A DNA stretch of 64,000 nt, from positions 62,001 to 126,000 of the forward strand of contig JAHDYR010000040.1 of NCBI GenBank assembly GCA_019828565.1, in the 5' to 3' direction. This document shows positions 20,222 to 30,396 of the stretch, piece by piece (position 1 is the first letter of the stretch; every line of letters begins with the position of its first letter). Both the position numbers and the translations under genes were made by a program. The stretch is from Carpediemonas membranifera (Eukaryota; Fornicata). The notes under the pieces were generated by a model. It was not told the DNA's origin. It saw only the letters and a program-made list of their open reading frames with translations, and did no database searches.

Positions 20222-20423
20222 ACTGTGTGTGTGTGATTTTATGCAATTTCCTCGCTTGCAGCCTTATCATTCTCGTTCTTGGATGGACGACTTGCCAATG
20301 TGTATTCAGCTATAGTAGAGCCCGAGGTACTCTGCTCTGACCACGCTGCCAGGCTTGGCGAGCTCTCTTCCGCGAGTATTCCTGATTGATTCGGCCGTGA
20401 CACTCATCCTTCATTCCGACGCA

Positions 20424-21104
20424 ATGATGCTCGAAGGACACGACGAGAGCTTTAATGAGAACCCAAAAGCCAATGGAGAGGTTAGCTTAGGTGTATGTCT
20501 CGTTTCTCCGCTTCTTATGTAGACTACCATCATGGCCATCCGCTTTGACCATGGCGTCGTCATGGCGGCCGATTCCCGGACAACAACCGGTTCATTCATC
20601 GCTAACCGTGTAACAGACAAGATCTATAAGGTTACAGACAACATATACTGCTGCCGCTCGGGCTCTGCGGCCGACACGCAGGCCATTTCCGACATTGTGA
20701 AGGCAAATCTCACCGTCCACTCGCTCGAGCTCGGGCAGCCTCCTGCTGTGAACACAGCTGCCAAGGTATTCCGCTCCATGTGCTACAAATACCGCGACCA
20801 GCTCTCGGCCGGCATCATTGTCGGCGGCGTGGACTCCACAGGCCCGCACGTCTATTCCATCCCCCTGGGCGGCTCAGTCGTCGAGCAGCCGTTCTCTATC
20901 GGTGGGTCTGGCTCCACATACATTTACGGCTACTGTGACGCCCACTACAGGCCCGGGATGAGCAAGGAGGAGTGCATCGAGTTCGCCAAGAGCTGCGTCG
21001 CCCTCGCCATGTCTAGGGACGGCAGCTCGGGTGGGCTGATCAGGCTGGCCGTCATTACCCCGGACGGGGTCGAGCGGCAGGTGGTGACGGGCATCGAGCA
21101 ATAA
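20424..21104 (+). CDS. PSMB6: Proteasome subunit beta type 6 (beta-1, caspase-like), two exons
   Basis: Exon 1 is 20424-20492 and exon 2 is 20523-21104, giving 216 residues. Splicing creates the sequence [13 protein letters not shown], so residue 24 becomes the catalytic Thr1 after the GTT cleavage site; without the intron the catalytic Thr and propeptide would be lost. Family marks are [23 protein letters not shown] (with the Asp17 and Lys33 equivalents), [10 protein letters not shown] and [11 protein letters not shown]. The 23-residue propeptide is autoprocessed in the assembled 20S core. The beta-1 subunit cuts after acidic residues in nucleus and cytosol. The restored active site is strong independent support for the splice. 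Confidence 0.94.
20493..20522 (+). other. Predicted 30-nt spliceosomal intron in PSMB6
   Basis: Begins GTATGT and ends CTTATGTAG (phase 0). It joins GGT to ACT and so recreates the conserved Gly-Thr-Thr site of a beta-type proteasome subunit. Confidence 0.92.
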
Positions 21105-21229
21105 GAGGATGCGCGAGAGATACATGAACTCGAGTAAATGATATATAGTGATGACGGGTAGCCAGTGACGAGTTGACGATGTATTTATGTGTTACGTGAC
21201 TGTGTTTAACTTTTCGACAACACGACGAT

Positions 21230-21829
21230 ATGGCTCGGTGGTTTTCTAATGCTGCTAGTGCGCTGAAAAAGGTCAAGGATCGTTTACAAGAGGAGCAGGC
21301 GACGGAAGAGGCACTCGCGGCTGCTGGTGTGATGACTATTAGCCAGAAGACAGAGGAAATCCCCGAAGCTCACCCCAAGGAGCAGGAAGACGACGGCAAG
21401 AAGCATGTCCGTGTTATCGATACGCAGAACATCCCCGATGCTGCTGTTCAAGCTGTCGCCACCAACATCCAGTCTGCGATGAACTCGGCCAAGGCATCAG
21501 TACACAAGCGCTCCAACCAGATCATCGCCGACATCAGCGCCCTCGAGGATGCGTCAGGCTATCTCTCCTCCGAATACGCCCGTGCTGCCAAAGCCTTGGA
21601 ATCAACCGCCGCCGTGTGGACGGACCTCCCCTCTCTCAGCGAATCAGTCGCCGCCATCCAAGAGAACCTAGAGTCCACCATAGCCCAGCTCGATGACATC
21701 TTCGCCATGATGAAGGATGCCCGCCCTGAATTCCTCTCGAGGACAGCCGACTGGGTACGGTTCAGAGAGATGAACAAGGATAGGATCGAGGCAGAGTCTA
21801 AGGGTGGATCATGGGGCCTGCTGTCGTGA
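21230..21829 (+). CDS. Coiled-coil protein, unknown (weakly dysbindin-like)
   Basis: This 199-residue protein starts at ATG 21230 with an amphipathic helix (ARWFSNAASALKKVKDRLQEEQ). After an acidic linker comes a long helical region (residues about 70-165) with ALESTAAVWTDLPSLSESVAAIQENLESTIAQLDDIF, which recalls BLOC-1/dysbindin-type helices. That likeness rests on heptads and one WxxLPSL turn, so I do not assign the family. No membrane segment. It lies 125 bp after PSMB6 on the same strand. Confidence 0.75.
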   Translation: MARWFSNAASALKKVKDRLQEEQATEEALAAAGVMTISQKTEEIPEAHPKEQEDDGKKHVRVIDTQNIPDAAVQAVATNIQSAMNSAKASVHKRSNQIIADISALEDASGYLSSEYARAAKALESTAAVWTDLPSLSESVAAIQENLESTIAQLDDIFAMMKDARPEFLSRTADWVRFREMNKDRIEAESKGGSWGLLS

Positions 21830-22044
21830 GTTAGAGTGTTGTTTAGATTAAATGGAGCCTGGCATGGGTGAATGTTATTCTGGTTTCCCGTTCTTCTTTT
21901 GAAACCAAGAGTCCAAAAATACTTTTTAGCCTATGCGTTCCACGTATAAGACCATACAGGGCATATATACCGCTTCATTGGCTGATTTTTTTGCCAGCCT
22001 GAATGGCATAAACTGCACCTTGGGACGACAGTGTTCGAATTTGT

Positions 22045-23499
22045 ATGAAGAGCGGATATAGTGTTTCAGGCGCCGCTTCATTCGCAGCAAGTGCGTACAA
22101 GTCAAAAATGAGTTCTACCTTCGCCAATCGACGAGCGAAGGTTGTTCAAGAGACTACATATGGAAACGACACCGAAGTGGACTTGTCTGGCCTTATTGCC
22201 GACAATGACACGCATCCTGCCGTCTACGGTGTTGTTAGGATTGCTATTAAGACCGGCAAGCGCATCCTAGTGGACCAGTTCTTCCCAGGGAGCACCAACT
22301 CCTTCGTCAGAATTTGCTCACAGAACAACTCCCGCAAGACGCGTGTTTCACAGATCACCAAGGGCCTAGCGAGTTGGAATGAGGTGAAGCACTTCCCTGT
22401 CGAGGTGAACCGCAACAAACGGCACCCTACAAACCTCATGACGATTGAACTGTACACGTTCAGCGGAAACATCGCAGTCACCGAGCCTCCCAAGCTACTG
22501 GGCAGTGTAGGGTTCCACCTGCATGACCTGGTTCGGGCCCAGCATGTCAGAGACGAGTTCAACCTCTACAGCGGAGAGGCGATGATCGGCGCGTTAGCCA
22601 TTGAGATAACTTTTACTTACGGTCTCTTTGGCTACGGATACGCACCCCAGATGCCCGACCTCGTGCCTGCTAACAAGGCCCTCAAGCGCTCACTGCTCCC
22701 GAGGGTCGATCCGCCCCGACGGAGGACCGACCCCCGCCGTCAAGTGATGCTGGCTGTAGCAACTGACACACCCTCATTCATCCAAGCCGAGCCGGCCATT
22801 CTTGGCGCCACTGAGCGCATCCGTCAGCCCGAGGATATCGGTATCATCGAGGATTTTACCGAGAAGTTCCCGCTCCTCAGCAGTCAGATGACCAGCCTGA
22901 CCAAGATCAGAGAGCACAGCCAGACACTCAGCAGGCACGACAGGCTGCAGTACCTCAAGCAATCCATGTTCGACGCGTCGCGGCGTACCCAGTATGTGTC
23001 CGTCGCCCGGTTTAACATGTCGAATCACGACACTCGGCCATTTATGAAATACATGCAGCCCGCACGTATACCAATCGGCCGGGTGAAAGCGATGGGCTCG
23101 AGCGAGGACGGACCTAAGCCGAGGGCAGCCAAGGATTCGGGCGTGAACGACTCGCCGCCGATGATCATGATTGAGGCCGAGTCCGAAGGAGAAGAGACCA
23201 AGGCCGACACTCCAGGCGCCATCCGCAGCATCATGAAGACACCAGGCCATGTCAGGCGCCGGTCGACTAGGAATGGACTCATGTTGGTGCAGTTTAGCCA
23301 AGAAGTCGACGAGCTCGAGGCCGAGAGGGAGCGGCGGATGCTGACCGAGTCGCACAAGCCCCGGCCGCGGAGTCCGCCGCCCAGAGACCCTGATGCGGAC
23401 CTTGAGGTGGGTATCTTGGACGAGGCGAGCAAGCTGAGTCTCGGGTACAGCAGTAGCAGCGATGAAGAGGATTATGAGGTGTTTAACGGTGATATTTGA
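22045..23499 (+). CDS. C2-domain protein, otherwise unknown
   Basis: This 484-residue protein starts at ATG 22045. Residues about 55-200 form a C2-like beta-sandwich: VYGVVRIAIKTGKRI, then NSFVRICSQNN, WNEVKHFPVEVNR, NLMTIELYTF, LLGSVGFHLHDL and GALAIEITFTYG. Acidic Ca-binding residues are few, so membrane or protein binding without calcium is likely. The rest is low-complexity and basic, then acidic, with a Ser/Asp-rich C-terminus (SSSSDEEDYEVF). An AAACTGCAC element sits 27 bp before the ATG. Function not recognised. Confidence 0.8.
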   Translation: MKSGYSVSGAASFAASAYKSKMSSTFANRRAKVVQETTYGNDTEVDLSGLIADNDTHPAVYGVVRIAIKTGKRILVDQFFPGSTNSFVRICSQNNSRKTRVSQITKGLASWNEVKHFPVEVNRNKRHPTNLMTIELYTFSGNIAVTEPPKLLGSVGFHLHDLVRAQHVRDEFNLYSGEAMIGALAIEITFTYGLFGYGYAPQMPDLVPANKALKRSLLPRVDPPRRRTDPRRQVMLAVATDTPSFIQAEPAILGATERIRQPEDIGIIEDFTEKFPLLSSQMTSLTKIREHSQTLSRHDRLQYLKQSMFDASRRTQYVSVARFNMSNHDTRPFMKYMQPARIPIGRVKAMGSSEDGPKPRAAKDSGVNDSPPMIMIEAESEGEETKADTPGAIRSIMKTPGHVRRRSTRNGLMLVQFSQEVDELEAERERRMLTESHKPRPRSPPPRDPDADLEVGILDEASKLSLGYSSSSDEEDYEVFNGDI

Positions 23500-23695
23500 G
23501 GGCGAGATTTTCTATTACTTTCGGAAACGCGGGTAAACTGTTTTGCGTTTGGGTGCTTTGCTCGGGATGACCCATGCGGCGATGTCGCCAGAAACGGTTT
23601 ATGAACTCGTCTTTTTTTTCACACAGCTTCTTTGCGCACGCATGAATGTTGGGGTTCGAAGCACCTCTGTTGCTTAATTTGTGCGCGATGCTCAT
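23483..23695 (-). CDS. Possible small basic protein, unknown
   Basis: A 70-residue frame from ATG 23695 (MSIAHKLSNRGASNPN) with a helical middle (CAKKLCEKKDEFINRFWRHRR). It overlaps the end of the C2-domain gene by 17 bp on the opposite strand. No family recognised; it may be chance. Confidence 0.3.
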   Translation of the reverse strand: MSIAHKLSNRGASNPNIHACAKKLCEKKDEFINRFWRHRRMGHPEQSTQTQNSLPAFPKVIENLALKYHR

Positions 23696-23699
23696 TTAA

Positions 23700-25085
23700 C
23701 ATGCCTAGATGACGATTTCTCTTTCGATCTCGCAGTTTCGGTCACTTCTTCGTGCCGAACTAAACAACATCAATCAGGTGAGCCGACGGGACCCTGGAGC
23801 GGCAACAAGGTAAGTCCGCCACCATCATATGATGTCAAAATCCTAGCTGTGCGCCACGGCGTCTTCGGACTCGTGGTATTGCATTGGCCTCTGGCCCTTG
23901 CTGCACACCGGGACATCCGCGCCACCTTGCACGGCGCGGAACCCGGGTTCCTGCTAGGAGCGCGTGGGCAGTGTGAGACTGCCGCGCGGACATCAGATGG
24001 ACCTAGGACAGTGAGCCTAGATGATACACTTGGACGACCCCTTGCAGCAGCTGGCGGTCGGCGAGTGTATGCGGGAGGGCAGCCCGCGGCGTGGAGCCCC
24101 ATTGGATTCAAACACCCTGGGGGGTTACTTTCGTCCATTTTTTTCTGGATTGATTGTTACCATTTTTTTCACGCCTTTCCACAGCGACTGCCCCACCGTC
24201 GCCGTGTCACCACAATCCATCAGACAGTGATGCTGTCAGATACTGGCTTCAATTACTGATAGTGAACCCACCTTGCCCACTAAACCCAGACGATCCATTG
24301 ATTCGACCTTCATTCCAAGACAGCAGGTGAGGCCGGACGCAATCGGAACATCGTGTCTCATCTCGAGCGGTTCAATAGGGCTAGCATCCGTTTATGCACT
24401 GAACAGACCCAGAACTCGTCTTCAATAATTCCCGAATCTAAATCTTCCGAGTAAGAATCTCAAGACCGAAAAATTTCGGACGTGGCATATGCTGTGCATA
24501 TGTCTCCCAAACGCCAGTAGACGCCGCTACTCGTCCAGTTCACTGAATCTTAGCATGCTATGACTCTTGTGCTCACGGCACTGTCTGCCGGCCGCTCAGC
24601 ATGAAGGATGACCCAGCCAACCCCGACTGGCTAAAACCAGGTGGATCATGCACACACTACTTTAGCATCCGGACATCAGTCGCGGCACAGCTATCTCTGA
24701 GTTCAGAGGCGTAGTTCAAATTTTCTACCTCGTTTTCCAGACGATAAGGGGCCTTTAAAGTCGGCAGCGCGCTAAAGTGAAGAACACTGCCCCTTCATGG
24801 TTTTAGGGCGCATGCGTCTGTGGGCCATTGCTTTACCGTCCAGGGGGACCCAACCCAAAGTACTTCCGGCAAGCAGTATTTATGAAAAAATGACTCAGAG
24901 ATCGCGGGGTCAGACCATATGAGGGACACTTTAGGCGATTTTGGAGCACTAACACCCCTGGGGAGTCCGTTGATTCGTTTTGGAGATTGAGGAAATCCTG
25001 ACCTCCCGAGACCATTCTGTGAAAAGCGCGAAGCAAGTGTAGTTTGTTTCAGACCATTATCTGGTTACATAGGCAGCATCTCTGA
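23700..25085. other. 1.4-kb gene-poor stretch
   Basis: No protein gene is supported. A plus-strand frame of 192 codons from 23681 has biased composition and no recognisable domain. The first 450 bp are GC-rich and form several short perfect hairpins (separate entry). The rest is AT-richer with no clear signal. Confidence 0.5.
23850..24145. ncRNA. Candidate structured RNA ending in a T tract
   Basis: This GC-rich block holds consecutive hairpins: TCCGCGCC paired with GGCGCGGA around 23917-23942, GGCAGT/ACTGCC with loop GTGAG around 23970, and CTAGG/CCTAG around 24003-24020. On the plus strand it is followed by T7 at about 24138, as expected for RNA polymerase III termination. I could not match it to RNase P, SRP, snRNA or tRNA. 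The strand is assumed from the T tract. Confidence 0.3.
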
Positions 25086-26271
25086 ATGGCGTCTTATCTC
25101 ACTACGATTGCCAGTATCTTTGGCACGCTTAGGTTTGTTCTTTCCATCAAAATCGCTCTTATGCCAGTATTGCAACGTGGCTTTTTGCTCAGGCCCCGCA
25201 GATCATCAAGAACTTCAGGCGTCGCTCTACACTTGGCCTTTCCATGTATTTTATCATCTACTGGTTTGTTCCACCATTGCTTTCTCACATAGGTTCATCG
25301 GCGATGTAGCCAACCTCCTCGGAGGCCTCATCACCGGCACCACGTGGACTCAGATCGCCCAGGCTATCTACTTTATCGTCGTTGATGGCATCCTCGTATG
25401 CCAGTGGTTCATGTTCCACCGGCGTATCTGGCCCTGGTTCTGTCGGTACTTCTCAATGCCCGCCATTGAAGAGCCGACTGTCGATGACGTCGAGGAGTTC
25501 AAGATTGCATTCAGGAACTCGCAGGAGGACCTCGCCGCCATGGGCGAGGCTGCCGTGAAGGCTGAGGAGGAAGAGGCCGTCCACCATGGCGTGACCTTCC
25601 GCACTGAGGAGATGTGCGCCATCGCACCCTTCGCCGTCGCTGCTATCAGCTTGTCCAGCCTCCAGGCCGGCGAGGGCACACTCGGCACGCTCTGGGGCTA
25701 CCTCGGCGCCGGCCTGGGTTACCTCAGCGCCGTCTGCTACCTCGCCTCCCGCGCCCCCCAGGTCTGGCGCAACTTCCGTATCCGTAGCGTCGAGGGCATT
25801 GCCCCCATGATGTTCGTCATGGCTGTCGTGGGCAACGGGTCTTACGTGCTCTCGATCATCTTCGCCGCCCCGTACGACGACAGCTCCTCCGCCGTGGGCA
25901 CGTTCTACGTTGACCAGATCCCATGGATCCTCGGGTCCGCCGGCACCTTCCTATTTGACTTTACGATCATCCTCCAGGTGGTCTACTTCAACATCCTCAT
26001 GCCCCGACTCAGACGCAACAAGGGCAACGCGCCCGTGCCCACTGACGCTATCGAGCTGAAGACCCCGCCGGACTTCACCCTCAACCACACGCCTGCCGAC
26101 CAGTCGGACCCTAGCGTCGTCATCGACAGCGACACCGATCTTAGCCTCGATGACGAGAGGGACGTGAATGAGAATGAGGTCGAGGCTGAGGCCGGCACTG
26201 ATAAGGCCGTCAGTGAGGCCGAGGCCCACTCGGATTCGGCGACGAACGATGTTCTTCCTGATACCCTCTAA
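25086..26271 (+). CDS. PQ-loop transporter (SLC66/PQLC2-Ypq type), three exons
   Basis: Exons are 25086-25132, 25168-25263 and 25293-26271 (373 residues). Splicing two introns of 35 and 29 nt restores the first PQ motif (LFAQAPQIIKNFRRRSTLGL) and the following YWFIGDVANLLGGL helix; each of these is scattered over three frames in the genomic DNA. The second PQ motif is ASRAPQVWRNFRIRSVEG at about residue 203. Seven membrane helices are expected. Relatives (PQLC2, Ypq1-3) export cationic amino acids or cystine from lysosomes or vacuoles. An inserted acidic loop lies between the repeats, and the C-terminal 90 residues are acidic and cytosolic. Substrate is not readable from sequence. Confidence 0.9.
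25133..25167 (+). other. Predicted 35-nt intron 1 of the PQ-loop gene
   Basis: Begins GTTTGT and ends CTTATGCCAG. Removal joins AG to T to form a Ser codon and brings the first PQ motif into frame. Confidence 0.88.
25264..25292 (+). other. Predicted 29-nt intron 2 of the PQ-loop gene
   Basis: Begins GTTTGT and ends CTCACATAG. Removal joins TG to G to form Trp and continues YWFIGDVAN; an in-frame TAG otherwise truncates the protein. Confidence 0.88.
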
Positions 26272-26406
26272 TGGGACTGCAGGCTGATAAATTCCTCGCG
26301 GTTACGGCTTAGCGTTACTGTTACAGTCAGCCTCATTGCTCCCCTGTCTCGTGGCCTTTCTGGCCACTGACCGCTATACGAATTTTACAAAGTCAAGCTT
26401 CTTGGA

Positions 26407-27888
26407 ATGTCTGGCAAAGTGTGCCGTATCTCTGTGCAGCTAGCAGATATTCAAGAGGAGATACTGGATTGGAGCAACAAGAAGATCAACGTTTCTAACA
26501 ATTGGGTTTATGCGCTTGCATACAAGAGCGGCGCGCACAAAGCTGAAACTGAAGTACGGCAATCGCATGAGAGAAAACACAATCGGCTCCTTCTCACTAC
26601 TGAGATACCAGAATCTGACCGAAAGCGCATTGCTAGTTCCACCGGCGACGATGAGTTTTTCGAGCTTCGTCTCTACGCCAGCCAGGACGATGTTCACAAG
26701 CTCTTCGCCGTTCTCGATCTGCGCGACTGGCTCCGTACTGGCAAGGACAGCGAGGGCGTTCCCCGGCCAGGCACTTATCTCCTGAAGAAGCGTGACGAGC
26801 GGGACACTTCGTACTCGACAAAGCAACGTATGCAAAAGCACATGAGTGACTCAAAGCTCCAAAGCAGGGGTGTGAAGAAGGCAGACATTTCGGCGTTCGT
26901 CGACGTCTATGGCGTCGTGCTCGAGACGCCCAAGGTAGCAGCTCCGAGGTCGGCCACAGTTTCAAGAACCGGAAGTGCTAGGTCGGCTGGAAAGGCGCGC
27001 GCGGCTGTGTCAAACCCGACCCCGCACATCTCCCAGCACAGCAGCACGGCTACGGCCGAGGCTAAGGCCGACGGGACAGACCCAGCAGCCTCTGTTGCCA
27101 AGACATCCAGAGCCTCGCCTGCTGAAGCACCGAGGAAACCCCGTACCCCAGCCACCGCCAAACCAGCATCAACTACAAGGCGCACGCCAGCCTCAGCCGA
27201 GTCTCGGCAGTCTGCCCGCCCCCGTCCCAAGCCCAGGCCGGAACCCAAGCCGACCGACCTGGACCTTTATGCTTGGCAGATGATCGAGAACTACCTCCGG
27301 CAAGAACGCGGCGAGAGTTGGGAATCCGTCTACGGCGACATCGACCTGACGGCTATTAAGCAGCAAGTGGCCGAGATTGTCAGGAAGGACAAGGTAAGGA
27401 GGGCCCCGAGCTCCGTCCGATCGACCAAGCCGAAGGGCGAGGTGAAAATCCCGGAGGAGCCCGCGCGCTATCAGTCAACGCTGGTCGACACTGACCGATC
27501 AATTCTGGCGCGGCGAGCCAAGCAGTATCTCGCAGAGATGGCCGAGATCGACCGAAAGGCGGCTGATGACGGCAGGATCACTGAGCTTACAGCAACGAAT
27601 CAGAGCTTGGAGTCCGAGCTGCGTCAGCTGAAGGAAAGGAAGGCGCTCTACCAGGCCGAGATCGCCGCGATGGAGGATGTAGACAAGCAGTTGACGGCGG
27701 CGCTTGAGCTTCAGAGACGCAAGGCGAACGAGGCGACCGAGAACTATGCCCAGACGAGGCGCCAGGGTCTGACCCGGCGTCTGGACGAGCAGGAGCGGTG
27801 GCGGCAAGCCCACATGGCACCCGAGAAGAAGACGAAGCAGGAGGCCCGCGTGGTGCATGCCGCGCCCGACGACCTGGCAGACGTCTGA
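26407..27888 (+). CDS. Unknown protein: N-terminal globular domain, Ala/Pro linker, C-terminal coiled coil
   Basis: A 493-residue protein from ATG 26407. Residues 1-160 look folded (LADIQEEILDWSNKKINVSNNWVY, then DDEFFELRLYASQDDVHKLFAVLD). Residues about 175-285 are low-complexity Ala/Pro/Arg/Lys. Residues about 285-330 form a short helical module (LYAWQMIENYLRQERGESWESVYGDID). Residues about 385-475 are a coiled coil with strong Arg/Glu/Gln heptads. No family recognised; the architecture suits a scaffold or cytoskeletal linker, which is inference only. Confidence 0.75.
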   Translation: MSGKVCRISVQLADIQEEILDWSNKKINVSNNWVYALAYKSGAHKAETEVRQSHERKHNRLLLTTEIPESDRKRIASSTGDDEFFELRLYASQDDVHKLFAVLDLRDWLRTGKDSEGVPRPGTYLLKKRDERDTSYSTKQRMQKHMSDSKLQSRGVKKADISAFVDVYGVVLETPKVAAPRSATVSRTGSARSAGKARAAVSNPTPHISQHSSTATAEAKADGTDPAASVAKTSRASPAEAPRKPRTPATAKPASTTRRTPASAESRQSARPRPKPRPEPKPTDLDLYAWQMIENYLRQERGESWESVYGDIDLTAIKQQVAEIVRKDKVRRAPSSVRSTKPKGEVKIPEEPARYQSTLVDTDRSILARRAKQYLAEMAEIDRKAADDGRITELTATNQSLESELRQLKERKALYQAEIAAMEDVDKQLTAALELQRRKANEATENYAQTRRQGLTRRLDEQERWRQAHMAPEKKTKQEARVVHAAPDDLADV

Positions 27889-28046
27889 GCCGCTTGAATG
27901 AGATGTATTTTTATTTAACCGAAGCCCCGCCGTTCTCTGCCACTGGCTTTAGCCCTGGGGCCTGAGTCGCTTAAGATTAAATCATCCTGGCCATTGCGTG
28001 GCTTCACTGCCACGTCAGGATGGAACTATGGCGATCGTGGGGCTTC

Positions 28047-28217
28047 TTAAGTGTAACTGCTCGTGATCAGGGTCTGAAGCACGCTGCGCACCTCTTCCCT
28101 GCTGAGGTAAGAGACCAGTAGGTCGGGCTTCTCTTTCGATCGGAGAGTTCCCTTGTAGTCATCGATGAAATCGGACCATGAGACAATATTTCGTCCCGGT
28201 GATGCGATGTTACTCAT
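28047..28217 (-). CDS. Small protein of 56 residues, unknown
   Basis: An open frame from ATG 28217 to TAA 28047. It begins MSNIASPGRNIVSWSDF and ends in a helical, protein-like segment with VSYLSREEVRSVLQTL. Its start lies 70 bp from ATG 28288 of the divergent gene, leaving room for one shared promoter. It overlaps a possible upstream extension of that gene, which argues that the extension is not used. No family recognised. Confidence 0.45.
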   Translation of the reverse strand: MSNIASPGRNIVSWSDFIDDYKGTLRSKEKPDLLVSYLSREEVRSVLQTLITSSYT

Positions 28218-28287
28218 ATTGAACACTTTTCATTGGCTATTTATCACCATAAATGGCGATCATCACCAAACAATCACCCTCAAACCG

Positions 28288-29823
28288 ATGGAAAGAGAGG
28301 ACTATGTCGTCTTTATTCCCACCAGTGCATCTCCGATGACATGCATATCACAATGCTCGGACTTCATCTCCAACGAGCACTGGGAGGAGGCACTGGCGTT
28401 CATCTCGAAGGAATTGCAGTCCCCAGACGTTGGTGATGCGCGAAACGTGATCAATTCGGCATTACGGGACATTTCTTCAGACCGTCTGATGGAGCTTTCC
28501 CTCCTCGTGACCTCCATCTTCGTCCAGCGGCATCACACCCGCGCTGCCCCAGACCTCGCGGAGTACACCTCCACCTGCCTCCAGACACTGGCCAAGACCA
28601 TCCTGCTGGCGTCTACGTTCGACAACGACGAGATGATCGACACCATTGACGTCCTGACCGACCTTGCCCGACCGGAGCCCCTCTCTGCCTTCTGTCGCAC
28701 AGAATCTGTTCATGTCTTCATAGATTTGATTCATTCCCTCCCAATAGCCATTAAGCACAGGATGGTGGCCCTGATTACAACCAAGGTCCTCCTCGGCCTG
28801 CCGTCTGTCGCGGCAGACCCAGCTGCCCGACCCATCATCCCATTCCTCCTTGCTTTCTCAGCGGGATTGTCAGTAGAGGACGTCACACCGGTATGGAGTC
28901 AGATTGAGTCGGATGAGTCAGTGCGTCAGATTCTACTGAGTGAATCGTGGTCTCATTCGCTGTCAATGAAGCTTGCGAGTCACCGCCTGGCCCTGTCAGG
29001 CGAGGGTGGTCTGGTCACAATTCTCCGGATTATGGATGTCACCTCCAAGGAGGCCAGGCAGGCGTTGATGGCTTCATATCGTGAAAGAATCGGGATGAAT
29101 CTTCATCAATCTGACGATCCCGACGCGATACCCATGGATATCAGAAACACGCCTCCAGTGCGAGATCTGGTGCTATCTCCCGACCAGATCCAAATATTGT
29201 GTGATTCCCTCCTGGATGCCAGGACCACCCTCCCATGCGCCGCTGCACATCTGATACTACTGATATTCATATCTGATCCAGATTCTGTGGTTGATATGAT
29301 CTCACCCGAGGCTGCTCTGGACCTGGTTTGGTCTTTGAGGGCTTTCCCCGCGGCCATGGGCAGGATGCTGGATTTGATTAGCTCGGGCTTGCCAGAAGAT
29401 GTGCTCAGTGCAGACTCGAGGTACGGAGAGAGTCAAAAGTTCTTGGATCAGATCAGAGCGGTCGATCTTACTGATGGGATACACCTCCACGATCTTGAAT
29501 GTATCATTGAATCGAGCGAGATCCTGACCGAATCGCACATGACGCTCAAACAGCTGGGGCTTGCTTCTGCCGAGGTTGCCATGGCGCTTTCCAGGTCTGG
29601 GTTTGCCTCATTCGGCATCCTGGACATCGTCTTGGCCCATATTGCCGAGAAACCATTCGAACAGCGCCTTGAATTCATCAAAGATCAAATGATTACCATC
29701 TCCTCGCATCTCAACCGCGCGTACAAGAGCGTTGTCCGCGCCAGTGGTGTCTTTGACGTCAGCGGGCTCGACGTACTTGGCCTTCTGGCCCAGGAACGTA
29801 TCCTGAAAGACGTGGATGAGTAA
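28288..29823 (+). CDS. Large helical protein, unknown
   Basis: I place the start at ATG 28288 (MEREDYVVFIPT), giving 511 residues. The frame is open back to ATG 28165, but that part overlaps a divergent small gene and reads like promoter DNA. The protein is almost wholly alpha-helical with Leu-rich segments (INSALRDISSDRLMELSLLVTSIF, then AIKHRMVALITTKVLLGLPS) separated by Pro/Gly turns, as in HEAT/ARM-type solenoids. No catalytic motif or membrane helix. Family not recognised. Confidence 0.75.
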   Translation: MEREDYVVFIPTSASPMTCISQCSDFISNEHWEEALAFISKELQSPDVGDARNVINSALRDISSDRLMELSLLVTSIFVQRHHTRAAPDLAEYTSTCLQTLAKTILLASTFDNDEMIDTIDVLTDLARPEPLSAFCRTESVHVFIDLIHSLPIAIKHRMVALITTKVLLGLPSVAADPAARPIIPFLLAFSAGLSVEDVTPVWSQIESDESVRQILLSESWSHSLSMKLASHRLALSGEGGLVTILRIMDVTSKEARQALMASYRERIGMNLHQSDDPDAIPMDIRNTPPVRDLVLSPDQIQILCDSLLDARTTLPCAAAHLILLIFISDPDSVVDMISPEAALDLVWSLRAFPAAMGRMLDLISSGLPEDVLSADSRYGESQKFLDQIRAVDLTDGIHLHDLECIIESSEILTESHMTLKQLGLASAEVAMALSRSGFASFGILDIVLAHIAEKPFEQRLEFIKDQMITISSHLNRAYKSVVRASGVFDVSGLDVLGLLAQERILKDVDE

Positions 29824-30396
29824 TCAATTGATGGCGGCCTCGGTCGGTGGGGCTTTCTGTGAGGCCCAACTGCTTCGTCGGGAAGTCTCTGCCACGTTTC
29901 CATAAACATCTCGTTGTCAAGCACTTTAAGGCACAAGATAGATAGATACGTCGGCTATTTCTCTGAACCTCGATTGAATGAACAAATTGACCTCACCATC
30001 CAATCTAGTCGACAAAGATGGCACCACATATGCTGGTGCAAAGTTCGAACGAAGCCCACAACCGGAAACAATTCCCCAGCCCCTCTTCCAGGGCGCCAAC
30101 GTCTACGGTATCGATCTCTCTTAGAATCAATGGGGCAAAACACCCAACTGGCGCTCAATCGTGGCTTATACTCGATATCCTGGTCTGTAGTTGACGCCTG
30201 CCAGACCTCATCTTCCGTACCCTGACATTCTTGCTGGATACAAGGCTGTGATGATGCGAAGATGAACGAGTGTTGTTTTGGTGATCTGAACTGCTATCGA
30301 CACCGATGACGCGACCATCCCATGCTTTCCCAGCATGCCGTTCCCTCTGCAGTCTCACCGCTGAATAAACTGGTTGACTGATCATCTGGTTAGTAT
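29824..30396. other. Intergenic stretch with one doubtful 48-codon frame
   Basis: A plus-strand frame at 29978-30124 (MNKLTSPSNLVDKDGTTY, ending YGIDLS) reads like protein. In the same frame beyond its stop, more protein-like codons follow (NQWGKTPNWRSIVAY). It could be a small gene, a decayed one or chance. The rest shows nothing recognisable. Element A begins at 30397, after its GTAT target duplication (30393-30396). Confidence 0.4.

Noticed and set aside
24040-24130. A tRNA gene (TTCAAAC near 24108)
   Set aside because: No T-arm complementarity, acceptor stem or box A. No tRNA was found elsewhere in the window either.
23681-24259. A 192-codon plus-strand frame
   Set aside because: Composition follows GC-rich hairpins and no domain is visible; more likely noncoding.
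28165-28287. N-terminal extension of the helical protein from ATG 28165
   Set aside because: It overlaps a divergent small gene and a promoter-like AT-rich segment. ATG 28288 gives a coherent protein.
30070-30124. An intron of 17-24 nt ending CTCTCTTAG in the small frame at 29978
   Set aside because: The donor would be GTATCG or GTCTAC and too short; it does not fit the GTWTGT set.
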